A DNA stretch of 13,564 nt from CAZQKE01 sp964593865 (GCA_964593865.1 CAZQKE010000007.1:1-13564), one strand, 5' to 3'. Shown: positions 4,116 to 11,813, counted from the first letter of the stretch. Notes: generated by a model not told the origin, from the sequence alone. Made by a program: numbers and translations.

Positions 4116-6560
4116 ATGGAGCGCCGCACGAACGGTAATGAGCGCAATGTGGCGCAAGCCGGAGGCTTGCGCTTCTTGAAAATCAACTTTCCGCTGGTTC
4201 TAACCGTCTTCTTCCTGGCCCTGGCCGGGCTGCTGATCCTTTCGTTCGCCGGGGGCGGACAGGTGCAGGCTCAGGCAGGCACGGGGGTTATCCGCGTGGC
4301 CCCTTCGGGCAGCGACGCGCCCGGCTGTGGCGGCACGGCCAACCCTTGCCGGACCATCCAATACGCCGTGGGGCAGGCCGCCGGGGGCGACGAGATCCAC
4401 ATTGCCACTTTTGATGTACTGCTCGGTATGCCGCCCGTGACGACCACGGCCCACTATACCGGCACGGGGGCCAACGTCGTCGCGCTGGACAGAGACCTGA
4501 CGCTGCGCGGCGGCTATGTCTATGCCCATTCGACCGTTCCGCCGCTCAACCTCTGGACGCCGGGGCCGGTCCCCGCGCCGGTGGATGGTGAAAAGGCGCG
4601 GCGGGTGCTTTCGGTGGGCAACGGTGTCACGGTCACGGTGGAACTGCTGGCCCTGGTCAACGGCCAGGCCGAGCGGGGCGGCAATCTTTACGCCGAGGAT
4701 GCCACCCTGCGCCTGGTGGCCACGCCGATCCTGAGCGGGGCGGCGACCTACGGCGGCGGCCTCTACCTGAAAAACTGCCATGTGTCTTTTGATCCCGGTG
4801 ACCTAGATTGGCAGAGCCTGTTGGGAGTCAGCGGCTTGCTCCTGGTGCGGGGCAACGAGGCCCAATACGGCGGGGGGCTGTATGTGGAGGGCGGGCAACC
4901 TGTGCTGACCGGGTTGGGCGTCCTCTCCAACACGGCTGCTGCCGACGGCGGCGGCTTCTACCTGCAAGGGGGGCATCCAACCGTCGCCGGGGGACTGGTG
5001 CGGGACAACAGCGCAGCACGGGGCGGTGGCTTCTTTTTGGCCGATAGCGCGGCCCGCATCGCGGCGATGGCCGTCTATTCCAACACCGCCGCCGACGGCG
5101 CAGGGCTGTACCTGGACGGCCCTCTGACCTTGAATCCCCTGGATGTCCCCATCGTTGCCAATAGCTACGTGCGTTTCAACCGGACGACGGGCAGCCAGGG
5201 CGGGGGGTTGTACCTGCGTCAGGCCATTGCCGGCCTGGTCAACAACGTCATCGCCCAGAACCAGGCCGCCGAGGGCGCGGGCCTTTACCTGTGGGCCTCT
5301 TCGCCGCAGATCTTTCACAACACCATCGCCGAAAACAAAGGGGACAGCGGCCTCTACCTGACCCACCAACCCGGCTCCATCTGGCCGCCGCAGCCGCCCA
5401 TCCCCAGCTGGCCTTCCGTCACCAATACCGTCATCGCCAGCCACACGGTGGGAGTTTATGTGGACTCAACCGGCCTGCCCTACCCCTTTGAGAACCGGGC
5501 CGATCTGGATGGGACGCTGTGGTGGGCCAACGGCAGCGACACCGCCGGACCGGGCCGGGTGGTGCGCGCGCATGACGTGAACGGCGATCCGCGCTTTACC
5601 TGCACCGGGACCCTGCCCGGTTGCCTGAACCCCTACCACATCCTCACCGACTCGGCGGCGGTGGACGCCGGGGTGGTCGTCGCCCTGACGCTGCCCGGCA
5701 CGGATCAATTCGTGGATATTGACGGCCAGCTGCGGCCTTCGGGCGAGGGGTACGACATCGGCGCCGACGAGGTGGTGAGCGACGCCTACAGTGTCTGGCT
5801 CCTGCCGCCCCTCTCGGTGCAGTTGGCCCAGCCGGGCCAGACGGTGACCCACACCCACCGCCTGCTCAACACCGGCCTGCAAACCGATACCTACGACCTG
5901 AGCATCCACAGCGATAGCGGCTGGGCCACGCTGCTGACCCTCAGCCCTATCACCTTGAGTCCCCAATCCAGCGCAACGGTGCAGGTGCGCGTGGCCGTTC
6001 CGGCGGCGGCCACCGAGGGGATGAGCGATACGACCCGCATCACCGCTACTTCCCGCGCCGAAACCGACCGCCGTGCCCTGGCCCTGGACATCACCCGCGT
6101 CCCCGGTGGAGGCAGGGCCGACCTGATCCTGGCCGAGTACGTCACACCGACGGTCGTCGAGCCGGGCGGCGCGGTGCGCTACACCTTTGTCCTGACCAAC
6201 GGCGGGCCGCTGACCCGGTCGTTGGCCGTCACCCTGACCGCGACACATGCGCCCACGCGGGCCATCGGCTCCTGGACCCTGCCGGGCGGGTGCGGCGGAG
6301 ATGCAACGCGGGGCCTGTTTACCTGTACCCTGACGCTGCCGGGGGGCAGTGTGCCGCTCAGCTACACCCTGGACCTGGTCCTCACCACCACCGAAACCTA
6401 CAGCGGCCTGCTGGTCGGCGGGGCGGCAGTCGCCTTGCCCCCCGATGTCGCCGATCCCAACCCGCTGAACAACGCCGCCCAGGCAACGGTAGCCATCACC
6501 GAAACGGCGGTCACGCGGGAATTCATCTATCTGCCGCTGGTGATGAAAAATGAGGAGTAA
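4116..6560 (+). CDS. Secreted right-handed parallel beta-helix protein with C-terminal YLPLVMKN tail
   Basis: A predicted 814-residue exported protein. The start is ATG 4116, with GGAGGT (4105-4110) five bases upstream; the frame is open to GTG 4083. A basic N-region leads into a hydrophobic helix (25-45) and a likely signal-peptidase site after AQA (52-54). Residues 56-100 (VAPSGSDAPGCGG...NPCRTIQYAV) are the usual opening of pectate-lyase-like beta-helix proteins. From about 213 to 416 the motif GGG(L/F)YL or GAGLYL returns eight times, one per turn. DIDGQLRP...YDIGADEV (to about 550) is the closing motif of choice-of-anchor Q-type proteins. Two Ig-like modules follow: a NEW3-like one (about 555-670) and a DUF11-like one ending DPNPLNNAAQATV. 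The last residues are REFIYLPLVMKNEE, a tail I know from many Chloroflexota surface proteins. The ligand is unknown; an adhesin or carbohydrate-related role is a guess. Confidence 0.88.
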   Translation: MERRTNGNERNVAQAGGLRFLKINFPLVLTVFFLALAGLLILSFAGGGQVQAQAGTGVIRVAPSGSDAPGCGGTANPCRTIQYAVGQAAGGDEIHIATFDVLLGMPPVTTTAHYTGTGANVVALDRDLTLRGGYVYAHSTVPPLNLWTPGPVPAPVDGEKARRVLSVGNGVTVTVELLALVNGQAERGGNLYAEDATLRLVATPILSGAATYGGGLYLKNCHVSFDPGDLDWQSLLGVSGLLLVRGNEAQYGGGLYVEGGQPVLTGLGVLSNTAAADGGGFYLQGGHPTVAGGLVRDNSAARGGGFFLADSAARIAAMAVYSNTAADGAGLYLDGPLTLNPLDVPIVANSYVRFNRTTGSQGGGLYLRQAIAGLVNNVIAQNQAAEGAGLYLWASSPQIFHNTIAENKGDSGLYLTHQPGSIWPPQPPIPSWPSVTNTVIASHTVGVYVDSTGLPYPFENRADLDGTLWWANGSDTAGPGRVVRAHDVNGDPRFTCTGTLPGCLNPYHILTDSAAVDAGVVVALTLPGTDQFVDIDGQLRPSGEGYDIGADEVVSDAYSVWLLPPLSVQLAQPGQTVTHTHRLLNTGLQTDTYDLSIHSDSGWATLLTLSPITLSPQSSATVQVRVAVPAAATEGMSDTTRITATSRAETDRRALALDITRVPGGGRADLILAEYVTPTVVEPGGAVRYTFVLTNGGPLTRSLAVTLTATHAPTRAIGSWTLPGGCGGDATRGLFTCTLTLPGGSVPLSYTLDLVLTTTETYSGLLVGGAAVALPPDVADPNPLNNAAQATVAITETAVTREFIYLPLVMKNEE
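4152..4172. repeat. Perfect 9-bp hairpin element inside the beta-helix gene, copy 1
   Basis: GCGCAAGCC, loop GGA, GGCTTGCGC: a perfect stem within the codons for AQAGGLR in the N-region, just before the signal helix. A near-copy in the opposite orientation is at 8727-8748. The GGAGG formed by loop and stem (4161-4165) lies ten bases before an in-frame TTG (4176), which would give a compact signal peptide starting MKINFPLVL. The ATG at 4116 has the better ribosome site. Confidence 0.7.
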
Positions 6561-6582
6561 TGGTACTAGGAGAGGAGCCATC

Positions 6583-6867
6583 ATGCAAACCCTGACGGTC
6601 ACAATGGATCTGCCCCGTGATCTGCTGGGGGCGCTGGATACCCCGTTGACCAGACTGGAAGCTCGCTTGCGAGAGTTGATTGCTTTGGAGCTGTTTCGGG
6701 AAGGGCGCATCTCATCCGGCAAAGGGGCCGAACTGCTGGGCATTTCCAAGATAGAATTCGCAAATCTGTTGAGCCGACATGGGTTGAACTATTTCACCGA
6801 GACGCCGGAAGAACTGGTCCTTGAAGTAGAAACGGCCGAACGCTTGTTGTCCGAGGACGTTCCTTGA
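6583..6867 (+). CDS. UPF0175-family antitoxin
   Basis: A 94-residue protein. The core LFREGRISSGKGAELLGISKIEFANLLSRHGLNYF (37-71) is the diagnostic UPF0175 pattern (Y/F-x-EGKIS-x-GKAAELLGI-x-x-x-EF), a small helix-turn-helix-like fold, followed by an acidic C-terminus that would wrap the toxin. The ATG at 6583 has GAGGAG five bases upstream and lies 22 bases after the beta-helix gene. Its stop shares one base with the start of the next gene, which encodes a DUF3368 PIN-like protein. UPF0175 with DUF3368 is a recurrent predicted toxin-antitoxin pairing, so I call it the antitoxin and probable autoregulator. Function is by family and context. Confidence 0.85.
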   Translation: MQTLTVTMDLPRDLLGALDTPLTRLEARLRELIALELFREGRISSGKGAELLGISKIEFANLLSRHGLNYFTETPEELVLEVETAERLLSEDVP

Positions 6868-7352
6868 TGATCGTCGTCGCCAATGCCGGGCCGTTGATCG
6901 CCCTGGCCCGGATCGGTCAACTGGGTTTGTTGCGTGCCTTGTACGGTCGGCTGCATATCCCCCAGGCGGTGTGGCGCGAGGTGGTGGAACTCGGCCAAGG
7001 CAAGATCGGCGCCTCCGAGGTGGGACTTGCAGATTGGATCAAGGTGGTCCCGGTTCAGGACAAAATGGCCGTGCGGATTCTGCGCGGGCGGCTGGATCCG
7101 GGTGAAAGTCAGTCCATCGTTCTGGCCTTGGAGATCGGGGCCGACCTGCTGTTGATGGACGAAGCCCGAGGTCGCCGCGTTGCAGAGATGCAAGGCTTGC
7201 ACATCACCGGTACGATTGGCACGTTGCTTGTGGCGAAAAGACGGGGGATGCTGACAGAAGTGACATCGCTGCTGGATGAACTCCAAGTCGCCGGATTCCG
7301 CATGAGTCGCGCTTTGTACCGCGCTGCTTGCACTCTGGCCGGAGAACTCTAG
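6867..7352 (+). CDS. DUF3368 PIN-like toxin (putative RNase)
   Basis: A 161-residue protein with a PIN-like layout: VVANAGPLIALARIGQL at the N-terminus, IPQAVWREV (31-39), LDPGESQSIVLALE (76-89) and DLLLMDEARGRRVA (93-106). Candidate metal ligands are E38, E80 and D98. The first PIN aspartate is replaced by N6, which is common in DUF3368 members, so the nuclease activity expected of PIN toxins cannot be assumed. ATG 6867 overlaps the antitoxin stop (TGATG), indicating coupled translation; TTG 6864 is a less likely start. The gene looks full length and undamaged. tyrS follows after 11 bases with no terminator between. Confidence 0.85.
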   Translation: MIVVANAGPLIALARIGQLGLLRALYGRLHIPQAVWREVVELGQGKIGASEVGLADWIKVVPVQDKMAVRILRGRLDPGESQSIVLALEIGADLLLMDEARGRRVAEMQGLHITGTIGTLLVAKRRGMLTEVTSLLDELQVAGFRMSRALYRAACTLAGEL

Positions 7353-7363
7353 ACGGAGCGACT

Positions 7364-8599
7364 ATGGCAACCAACGTATACGACATACTCAAAGAGCGGG
7401 GATTCGTCGAACAGGTCTCCGACGAAGAAGGGCTGCGGGCTGCATTGGAGCAGCCCATCACCTGCTATGTCGGTTTCGACCCGACCGCCGATAGCTTCCA
7501 CGTGGGCCACCTGGTGCCCATTATGGCCCTGGCCCATTTTCAACGCCACGGCCACCGGCCCATCGCCATCATGGGCGGCGGGACGGGCATGATCGGCGAC
7601 CCCAGCGACAAGGACGAGATGCGCAAGCTGCTCAGCGTGGAGCAGATTGACGCCAACATCGCCCGGCTCAAGGAGCAGATGGCCCGCTTGCTCGATTTTT
7701 CCGAGGGCCGGGCGTTGATGCTCAACAACGGCGACTGGCTGCGGCCCCTCAACTATCTGGAATTTCTGCGGGATATTGGCCGCCATTTCAGCGTCAACCG
7801 GATGCTGGCCGCCGAAGGCTACCGCCGCCGGTATGAGAGCGAGGGCGGGCTGAATTTCCTGGAATTCAACTATCAACTGCTCCAGGCTTATGATTTCTTG
7901 CACGTCTACCGCGAGTACGGCTGCATCCTACAGGCCGGGGGCAACGACCAGTGGGGCAACATTCTGGCCGGTGTGGACCTGATCCGCCGCGTGGAGGGAG
8001 GGCAGGCGTTTGCCATGACTTATCCCCTCCTCACCACTGCCTCCGGGGCCAAGATGGGCAAAACGGCCCAAGGCGCGGTCTGGCTTGACCCGGAACGGGT
8101 ATCGCCCTACGAATATTACCAGTTCTGGATCAACACCGAAGACGCCGATGTGGAGCGGTTCCTGGCCATGTTCACCTTCTTGCCGATGGAGCAGGTGCGG
8201 GAACTGGGACGGCTCACCGGGGCCGACATCCGCCGGGCCAAGGAGGTGCTGGCCTTTGAAGCGACCAAAATCCTCCACGGCGAAGAGGCGGCCCGCCAGG
8301 CCCAAGAAGCCTCCCGCCGCTTGTTCGGCGGCGGTGGCGTCAGCGAAGCAATTCCTACCACCACAGTCGACGCGGCCACGCTGGAAGCGGGTATCCCGGC
8401 CCCGGCCCTGTTCCAACAGGTGGGCCTTTGCCGCTCTCGGAGCGAGGCCCGGCGGCTGATCCGACAGGGAGGGGCGTATGTCAACGGCGAACCGGTGGGC
8501 AGTGTGGACGCCCTGATCACCACCGCCCACCTGACCGAGCAGGGCATTCTCCTGCGGGCGGGGAAGAAGCGCTACCATCGGGTGACGGTTGGCGGGTAA
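7364..8599 (+). CDS. tyrS: Tyrosine--tRNA ligase
   Basis: A 411-residue class I aminoacyl-tRNA synthetase that charges tRNA-Tyr with tyrosine in the cytoplasm. The N-terminal region has YVGFDPTADSFHVGHLVP, with the HIGH-type signature HVGH at 46-49. GGNDQWGNI lies in the middle of the catalytic domain, and the KMSKS-type loop is KMGKT at 230-234, the usual bacterial TyrRS form (K-F/M-GKT). An S4 RNA-binding domain (about 346-405, CRSRSEARRLIRQGGAYVNG) closes the protein. The length is normal. ATG 7364 has GGAG five bases upstream; the frame is open further upstream, but that part overlaps the toxin gene. There is no room for a T-box leader after the toxin stop, so expression may come from read-through or a promoter inside the toxin gene. 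Confidence 0.97.
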   Translation: MATNVYDILKERGFVEQVSDEEGLRAALEQPITCYVGFDPTADSFHVGHLVPIMALAHFQRHGHRPIAIMGGGTGMIGDPSDKDEMRKLLSVEQIDANIARLKEQMARLLDFSEGRALMLNNGDWLRPLNYLEFLRDIGRHFSVNRMLAAEGYRRRYESEGGLNFLEFNYQLLQAYDFLHVYREYGCILQAGGNDQWGNILAGVDLIRRVEGGQAFAMTYPLLTTASGAKMGKTAQGAVWLDPERVSPYEYYQFWINTEDADVERFLAMFTFLPMEQVRELGRLTGADIRRAKEVLAFEATKILHGEEAARQAQEASRRLFGGGGVSEAIPTTTVDAATLEAGIPAPALFQQVGLCRSRSEARRLIRQGGAYVNGEPVGSVDALITTAHLTEQGILLRAGKKRYHRVTVGG

Positions 8600-8618
8600 A
8601 GATGCGAGATGCCCTGGA

Positions 8619-8819
8619 TGCGGGAATATGGACCCGCAACCGTTGACCGGCGCGATAGCTGCGTGAAGTAGGGCCGGGGGTGAAAGTGCCGGTTGCTGCG
8701 CGGGACCGGGGGTCCGTGCGGCAGTAGCACAAGCCTCCGGCTTGGCGCAATTTCTGACTTGCTACAGACCGCAATCTGGCGCAAGAGGCGCGGGCGGCCA
8801 ACGGTCCGCCAGATGCGGT
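8619..8819. other. Inverted-repeat-rich leader between tyrS and the polysaccharide genes
   Basis: Five inverted repeats fill this gap: TGCGGG/CCCGCA (8619-8638, eight-base loop); ACCGGC/GCCGGT (8646-8693) enclosing CGC/GCG; a long hairpin CTGCGCGGGACC...GGTCCGTGCGGCAG (8696-8724) with small bulges; CAAGCC/GGCTTG (8730-8744); and ACCGCAATCTGGCG (8768-8781) facing CGCCAGATGCGGT (8807-8819), 13 pairs with one bulged A and a 25-base loop. No open frame or known RNA class is recognised. It may be a structured leader of the gene at 8865, a set of terminator-like hairpins for tyrS lacking U-runs, or repeat debris. Confidence 0.45.
8727..8748. repeat. Hairpin element, copy 2 (opposite orientation)
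   Basis: GCACAAGCC, loop TCC, GGCTTGGCGC. The reverse complement of the 4152-4172 element is GCGCAAGCC, TCC, GGCTTGCGC, so the two differ by one substitution and one inserted G. Here it lies between genes. Confidence 0.6.
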
Positions 8820-8864
8820 TTCAACGGCGCATTTTTACACATCGCAACACATGGAGACGCCGAC

Positions 8865-10250
8865 ATGAAAGACGGACAATCGCTGGAGACGCTTATCCGG
8901 AGCCGCACGGCCCGCCTGGTTGTCATCGGCCTGGGCTACGTAGGGCTGCCGGTGGCATCTAGCTTCGCCCAGGTGGGATTCCCGGTGGTCGGCCTGGATA
9001 TAGACGCGGGCAAGGTGGCTAAAATCAACGCCGGGGAATGCCCTATCGAAGGCCGGGAACCGGGACTGGCGGAGTTGGTCAAAGAGGTTGTCGCCGCCGG
9101 GCGGCTGAGGGCAACGACGGACTATGCCGTGTGTCGCCAGGCCGACATTGTCCTGATCGCCGTGGAGACCCCCATAGACAGCGTCCATCAGCCACGGTAC
9201 AGGGCCTTGCGTGCGGCACTGCGCTCGCTGGAGCCGAATCTAAAGCCGGGGACGATGGTGATCGTGGAGTCCACCATTGCACCGGGGACGATGGACCGGC
9301 TGGTACGCCCGACGCTGGAGCAACGGGGCAAGCGGCGCAGCGGGGTGGATTTTCATCTGGTGCATTGCCCGGAGCGGGTGATGCCCGGTCGGCTGCTGGG
9401 CAATTTGACCCGGATGAGTCGCGTCGTGGGGGGCGATACGCCGGAAGCGGCCCGGCTGGCGCAAGAATTCTACCGCCATGTCGTCAAGGCCGATTTGGAC
9501 CCGGTGGATTGCGTGACGGCCGAACTGGTCAAAACGGCCGAGAACGCCTACCGGGACGTGCAGATTGCATTTGCCAACGAGCTGGCACTTATCTGCGAGC
9601 ATGTGGGGGCGGACGTGTGGCAGGTACGGGATCTGATCAACAAGAGTCCGGGGCGGAATGTGTTGTTCCCCGGAGCCGGTGTGGGCGGGCATTGCATCCC
9701 CAAAGACCCCTGGCTATTGGCCTACAGCACCGGCGATTCATTGCGTGCTAAGCTCATCCCGGCGGCCCGCGAAGTCAACGACTATATGCCGCTCCACATG
9801 GCCGAGCTGACCATCGAGGCGATGGACGAGGTCGGTGTGGAGATTGAGGAAGCACGTGTAGCGGTACTGGGCTATGCCTATCTGGAAAACTCGGACGACA
9901 CGCGCAACTCTCCCAGTGTGATGCTGGTCAGCCGGTTGGAAGAGCTGGGGGCGCAGGTGTGCATCCATGATCCTTATGTGACCGAGTACAGCGGCTCCCT
10001 GGAGGAACGGGTGCGGGGCTGCGACGCAGCTGTAATCATGGTGAAACATGACCAATACCGCCAACTGCCCCTGGCTCGCTTGAAGGAATGGCTGGCGCAC
10101 CCGGTGTTGGTGGACGGTCGGCACGTGTTTGACCGCGAGGAGGCGGTGGCGGCCGGGTTTGTCTTTCGCGGCGTGGGCATAGGGGGTGGTGTGCAACAGG
10201 CCGCTCACAAAAAGGACCTCGGGGCTTCACGGAAGCCCGCTACCAGGTGA
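8865..10250 (+). CDS. Nucleotide-sugar dehydrogenase, UDP-N-acetyl-hexosamine 6-dehydrogenase type (WecC/WbpA-like)
   Basis: A 461-residue NAD-dependent UDP-glucose/UDP-mannose dehydrogenase-family enzyme, which oxidises C6 of a UDP-sugar to the uronic acid. Visible features are the Rossmann loop VIGLGYVGLPVA (22-27 core), VETPID, HCPERVMPGRLLGNL (about 167-181), VKTAENAYRD with K223, and the catalytic cysteine C277 in VGGHCIPKDPWLL. The C-terminal domain has GYAYLENSDDTRNSPS. The CPERVMPG and GGHCIPKDPW forms point to the UDP-ManNAc/UDP-GlcNAc branch rather than UDP-glucose. ATG 8865 is chosen because GGAG lies eight bases upstream and the family N-terminus starts there; the frame is open to 8742 but the extra sequence is repeat. 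It is the first gene of the polysaccharide locus; the flippase gene follows after ten bases. Confidence 0.92.
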   Translation: MKDGQSLETLIRSRTARLVVIGLGYVGLPVASSFAQVGFPVVGLDIDAGKVAKINAGECPIEGREPGLAELVKEVVAAGRLRATTDYAVCRQADIVLIAVETPIDSVHQPRYRALRAALRSLEPNLKPGTMVIVESTIAPGTMDRLVRPTLEQRGKRRSGVDFHLVHCPERVMPGRLLGNLTRMSRVVGGDTPEAARLAQEFYRHVVKADLDPVDCVTAELVKTAENAYRDVQIAFANELALICEHVGADVWQVRDLINKSPGRNVLFPGAGVGGHCIPKDPWLLAYSTGDSLRAKLIPAAREVNDYMPLHMAELTIEAMDEVGVEIEEARVAVLGYAYLENSDDTRNSPSVMLVSRLEELGAQVCIHDPYVTEYSGSLEERVRGCDAAVIMVKHDQYRQLPLARLKEWLAHPVLVDGRHVFDREEAVAAGFVFRGVGIGGGVQQAAHKKDLGASRKPATR

Positions 10251-10260
10251 GCAGTGTCCC

Positions 10261-11718
10261 ATGAGCCTCGCTCGACGGAGCGTCACGTCGGTCTCCTGGA
10301 ACGTTTTAGCCAACGGCAGCAGGATCGTCATTATGTTCGCGCGGTCGGTGCTGCTGGCCCGTCTGCTACCGGTGGAGACCTTTGGCGTCTACACTCTGGC
10401 CGGTTCGGTGATCGGCCTGACGGTGATGTTTCCCAAATTCGGCATGGGGGGAGCTTTTATCCACCGCGCCCGCGAGACGGAGGACGAAGCCCAAGCAGCA
10501 GCCGTCCATTTCACCCTCAAGCTGATCTTTACCGCCCTGTGGGTGATGCTCCTGATCGGCGGAGCCTTGCTCTTTACCGACGGGGAAACACGGCTGGCCC
10601 TGGTGGTGTTGGCCCTGACCACCGGCGGTCTGGAGCTATCGCAGACTCCGCGTCTGATCCTGATGCGCCGGGTGGTGCACCGGCGGTTGGCCCTCATTCA
10701 GTTTCTCAACGCCGTGCTGACCACCGTCGTAGCCGTGGGGTTGGCCCGGCAGGGAGCGACGATCTGGGCTTTGCTGGCGACCGACCTGGTCACTTTTTTG
10801 CTGAACACCGTCGCCCTGTATGTGTGGCGGCCGGTCTGGCGACCCCGGCTGGCATGGGTGCCGCCGGTCATGCGCTACTACTTGCGCTTTGGCAGCCGCA
10901 ATCTCGTGGCCGTGCTGTTGTCGCGCGCCCTGGACCGCGTGGATGACCTGTGGGCCGGCATCTTCTTGGGCAAGACGGCCTTGGGATTCTACTCGCGGGC
11001 TTACACCTTTGCCACCTACCCTCGCGGGGTGCTGGCGACCCCCGTCAATCAGGTCGCTATGGGGACATACGCCGAACTGACTGGTGATCGACGACATCTA
11101 TCGCAGGCATTTTTCCGGGTCAACGCCTTTCTGATTCGCAGCGGCTTTTTGTTTGCCGGGCTGCTGTGGCTGGTGGCCCCCGAATTCATCCGCCTGTTGT
11201 TGGGTGAAAAGTGGCTGCCCATGTTGCCCGCTTTTCGGCTGATGCTGATCTTTACTCTGTTCGACCCGATCAAGGTGACGGTCAGCACTCTGTTCGTGGC
11301 GGTGGGCAAGCCAGAGCAAGTGGTCTGGGCCAGAGTGATTCAGCTAGTTGTGCTGGTGAGTGGGTTGTTCTTGTTGGGCTTGTCGTGGGGCATCACCGGC
11401 GTTGCCTTAGCGGTAGATCTGATGTTGGTGACGGGCATTGCTCTGTTGTTCTGGATGGCACGAGCATACGTCGACTTTTCGGTCCGACGGTTGCTCGTCG
11501 TACCAGGGGGGGCGTTAGCGGTGGGGATGTTGCTGGGATACGGTGCTGGCAACCTTCCCGCCGTGATTGCTTCTGACTGGACATCGGGGTTAGTGAAAGG
11601 GATCGCCTTTTCTATCCTATATGGGTTAATTTTGCTGGCGCTGGAGCGTCGCCAATTATTGGAGATGATGACCGGGATGCGCCGAGCACTGGCTAGAGCG
11701 AAAGAAGATGATGCGTAA
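10261..11718 (+). CDS. Oligosaccharide flippase family protein (Wzx-like)
   Basis: A 485-residue integral membrane protein of the polysaccharide-transport branch of the MOP superfamily, expected to flip lipid-linked oligosaccharide units across the inner membrane. It starts with SVSWNVLANGSRIVIMFARSVLLARLLPVETFGVYTLA, the typical first helices (R-x-LLARLL-x-x-E-x-FGVY), and has about 12-14 hydrophobic segments. KTALGFYSRAYTFATYPRGVL in the middle is a familiar signature of Wzx/LPS-biosynthesis (RfbX, TuaB-like) proteins. ATG 10261 follows the dehydrogenase stop by ten bases, and the ribosome site AGGTGA overlaps that stop, so the two are one operon. Substrate specificity cannot be read. Confidence 0.9.
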   Translation: MSLARRSVTSVSWNVLANGSRIVIMFARSVLLARLLPVETFGVYTLAGSVIGLTVMFPKFGMGGAFIHRARETEDEAQAAAVHFTLKLIFTALWVMLLIGGALLFTDGETRLALVVLALTTGGLELSQTPRLILMRRVVHRRLALIQFLNAVLTTVVAVGLARQGATIWALLATDLVTFLLNTVALYVWRPVWRPRLAWVPPVMRYYLRFGSRNLVAVLLSRALDRVDDLWAGIFLGKTALGFYSRAYTFATYPRGVLATPVNQVAMGTYAELTGDRRHLSQAFFRVNAFLIRSGFLFAGLLWLVAPEFIRLLLGEKWLPMLPAFRLMLIFTLFDPIKVTVSTLFVAVGKPEQVVWARVIQLVVLVSGLFLLGLSWGITGVALAVDLMLVTGIALLFWMARAYVDFSVRRLLVVPGGALAVGMLLGYGAGNLPAVIASDWTSGLVKGIAFSILYGLILLALERRQLLEMMTGMRRALARAKEDDA

Positions 11719-11730
11719 CGCTCTTTTCTA
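11695..11730 (+). terminator. Possible weak terminator at the end of the flippase gene
   Basis: AGAGCG (11695-11700) and CGCTCT (11719-11724) form a six-base stem around an 18-base loop that includes the stop codon, followed by TTTCTA. The stem is short and the loop long, so it is only a candidate. It sits exactly where base composition changes. Confidence 0.3.
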
Positions 11731-11740
11731 AATGCGGCCG

Positions 11741-11769
11741 TTGGCTGCTATAAGCACATCTGCTAAAAG
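11741..11769 (+). promoter_or_regulatory. Possible promoter of the AT-rich methyltransferase pair
   Basis: TTGGCT (11741-11746), a 17-base spacer and TAAAAG (11764-11769), four of six consensus bases each. It lies in the 95-base gap before the methyltransferase gene. Chance matches of this quality are common. Confidence 0.3.
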
Positions 11770-11813
11770 TCTGAAAGGCTTGGGAAGATTCCACACTGTA
11801 AAAAGGATCATAG

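Noticed and set aside
3734..4157. Minus-strand frames opposite the MNT/HEPN remnant and repeat
   Set aside because: No domain, and they cross the periodic repeat; the plus-strand readings match families better.
5466..6749. 427-codon minus-strand open frame opposite the beta-helix gene
   Set aside because: It lies antisense to a clearly coding GC-rich gene, and its Gly/Arg/Gln-rich translation has no recognisable domain.
8742..8864. 41-residue N-terminal extension of the dehydrogenase
   Set aside because: It would be encoded by hairpin repeats, has no ribosome site, and precedes the normal Rossmann N-terminus; ATG 8865 has one.
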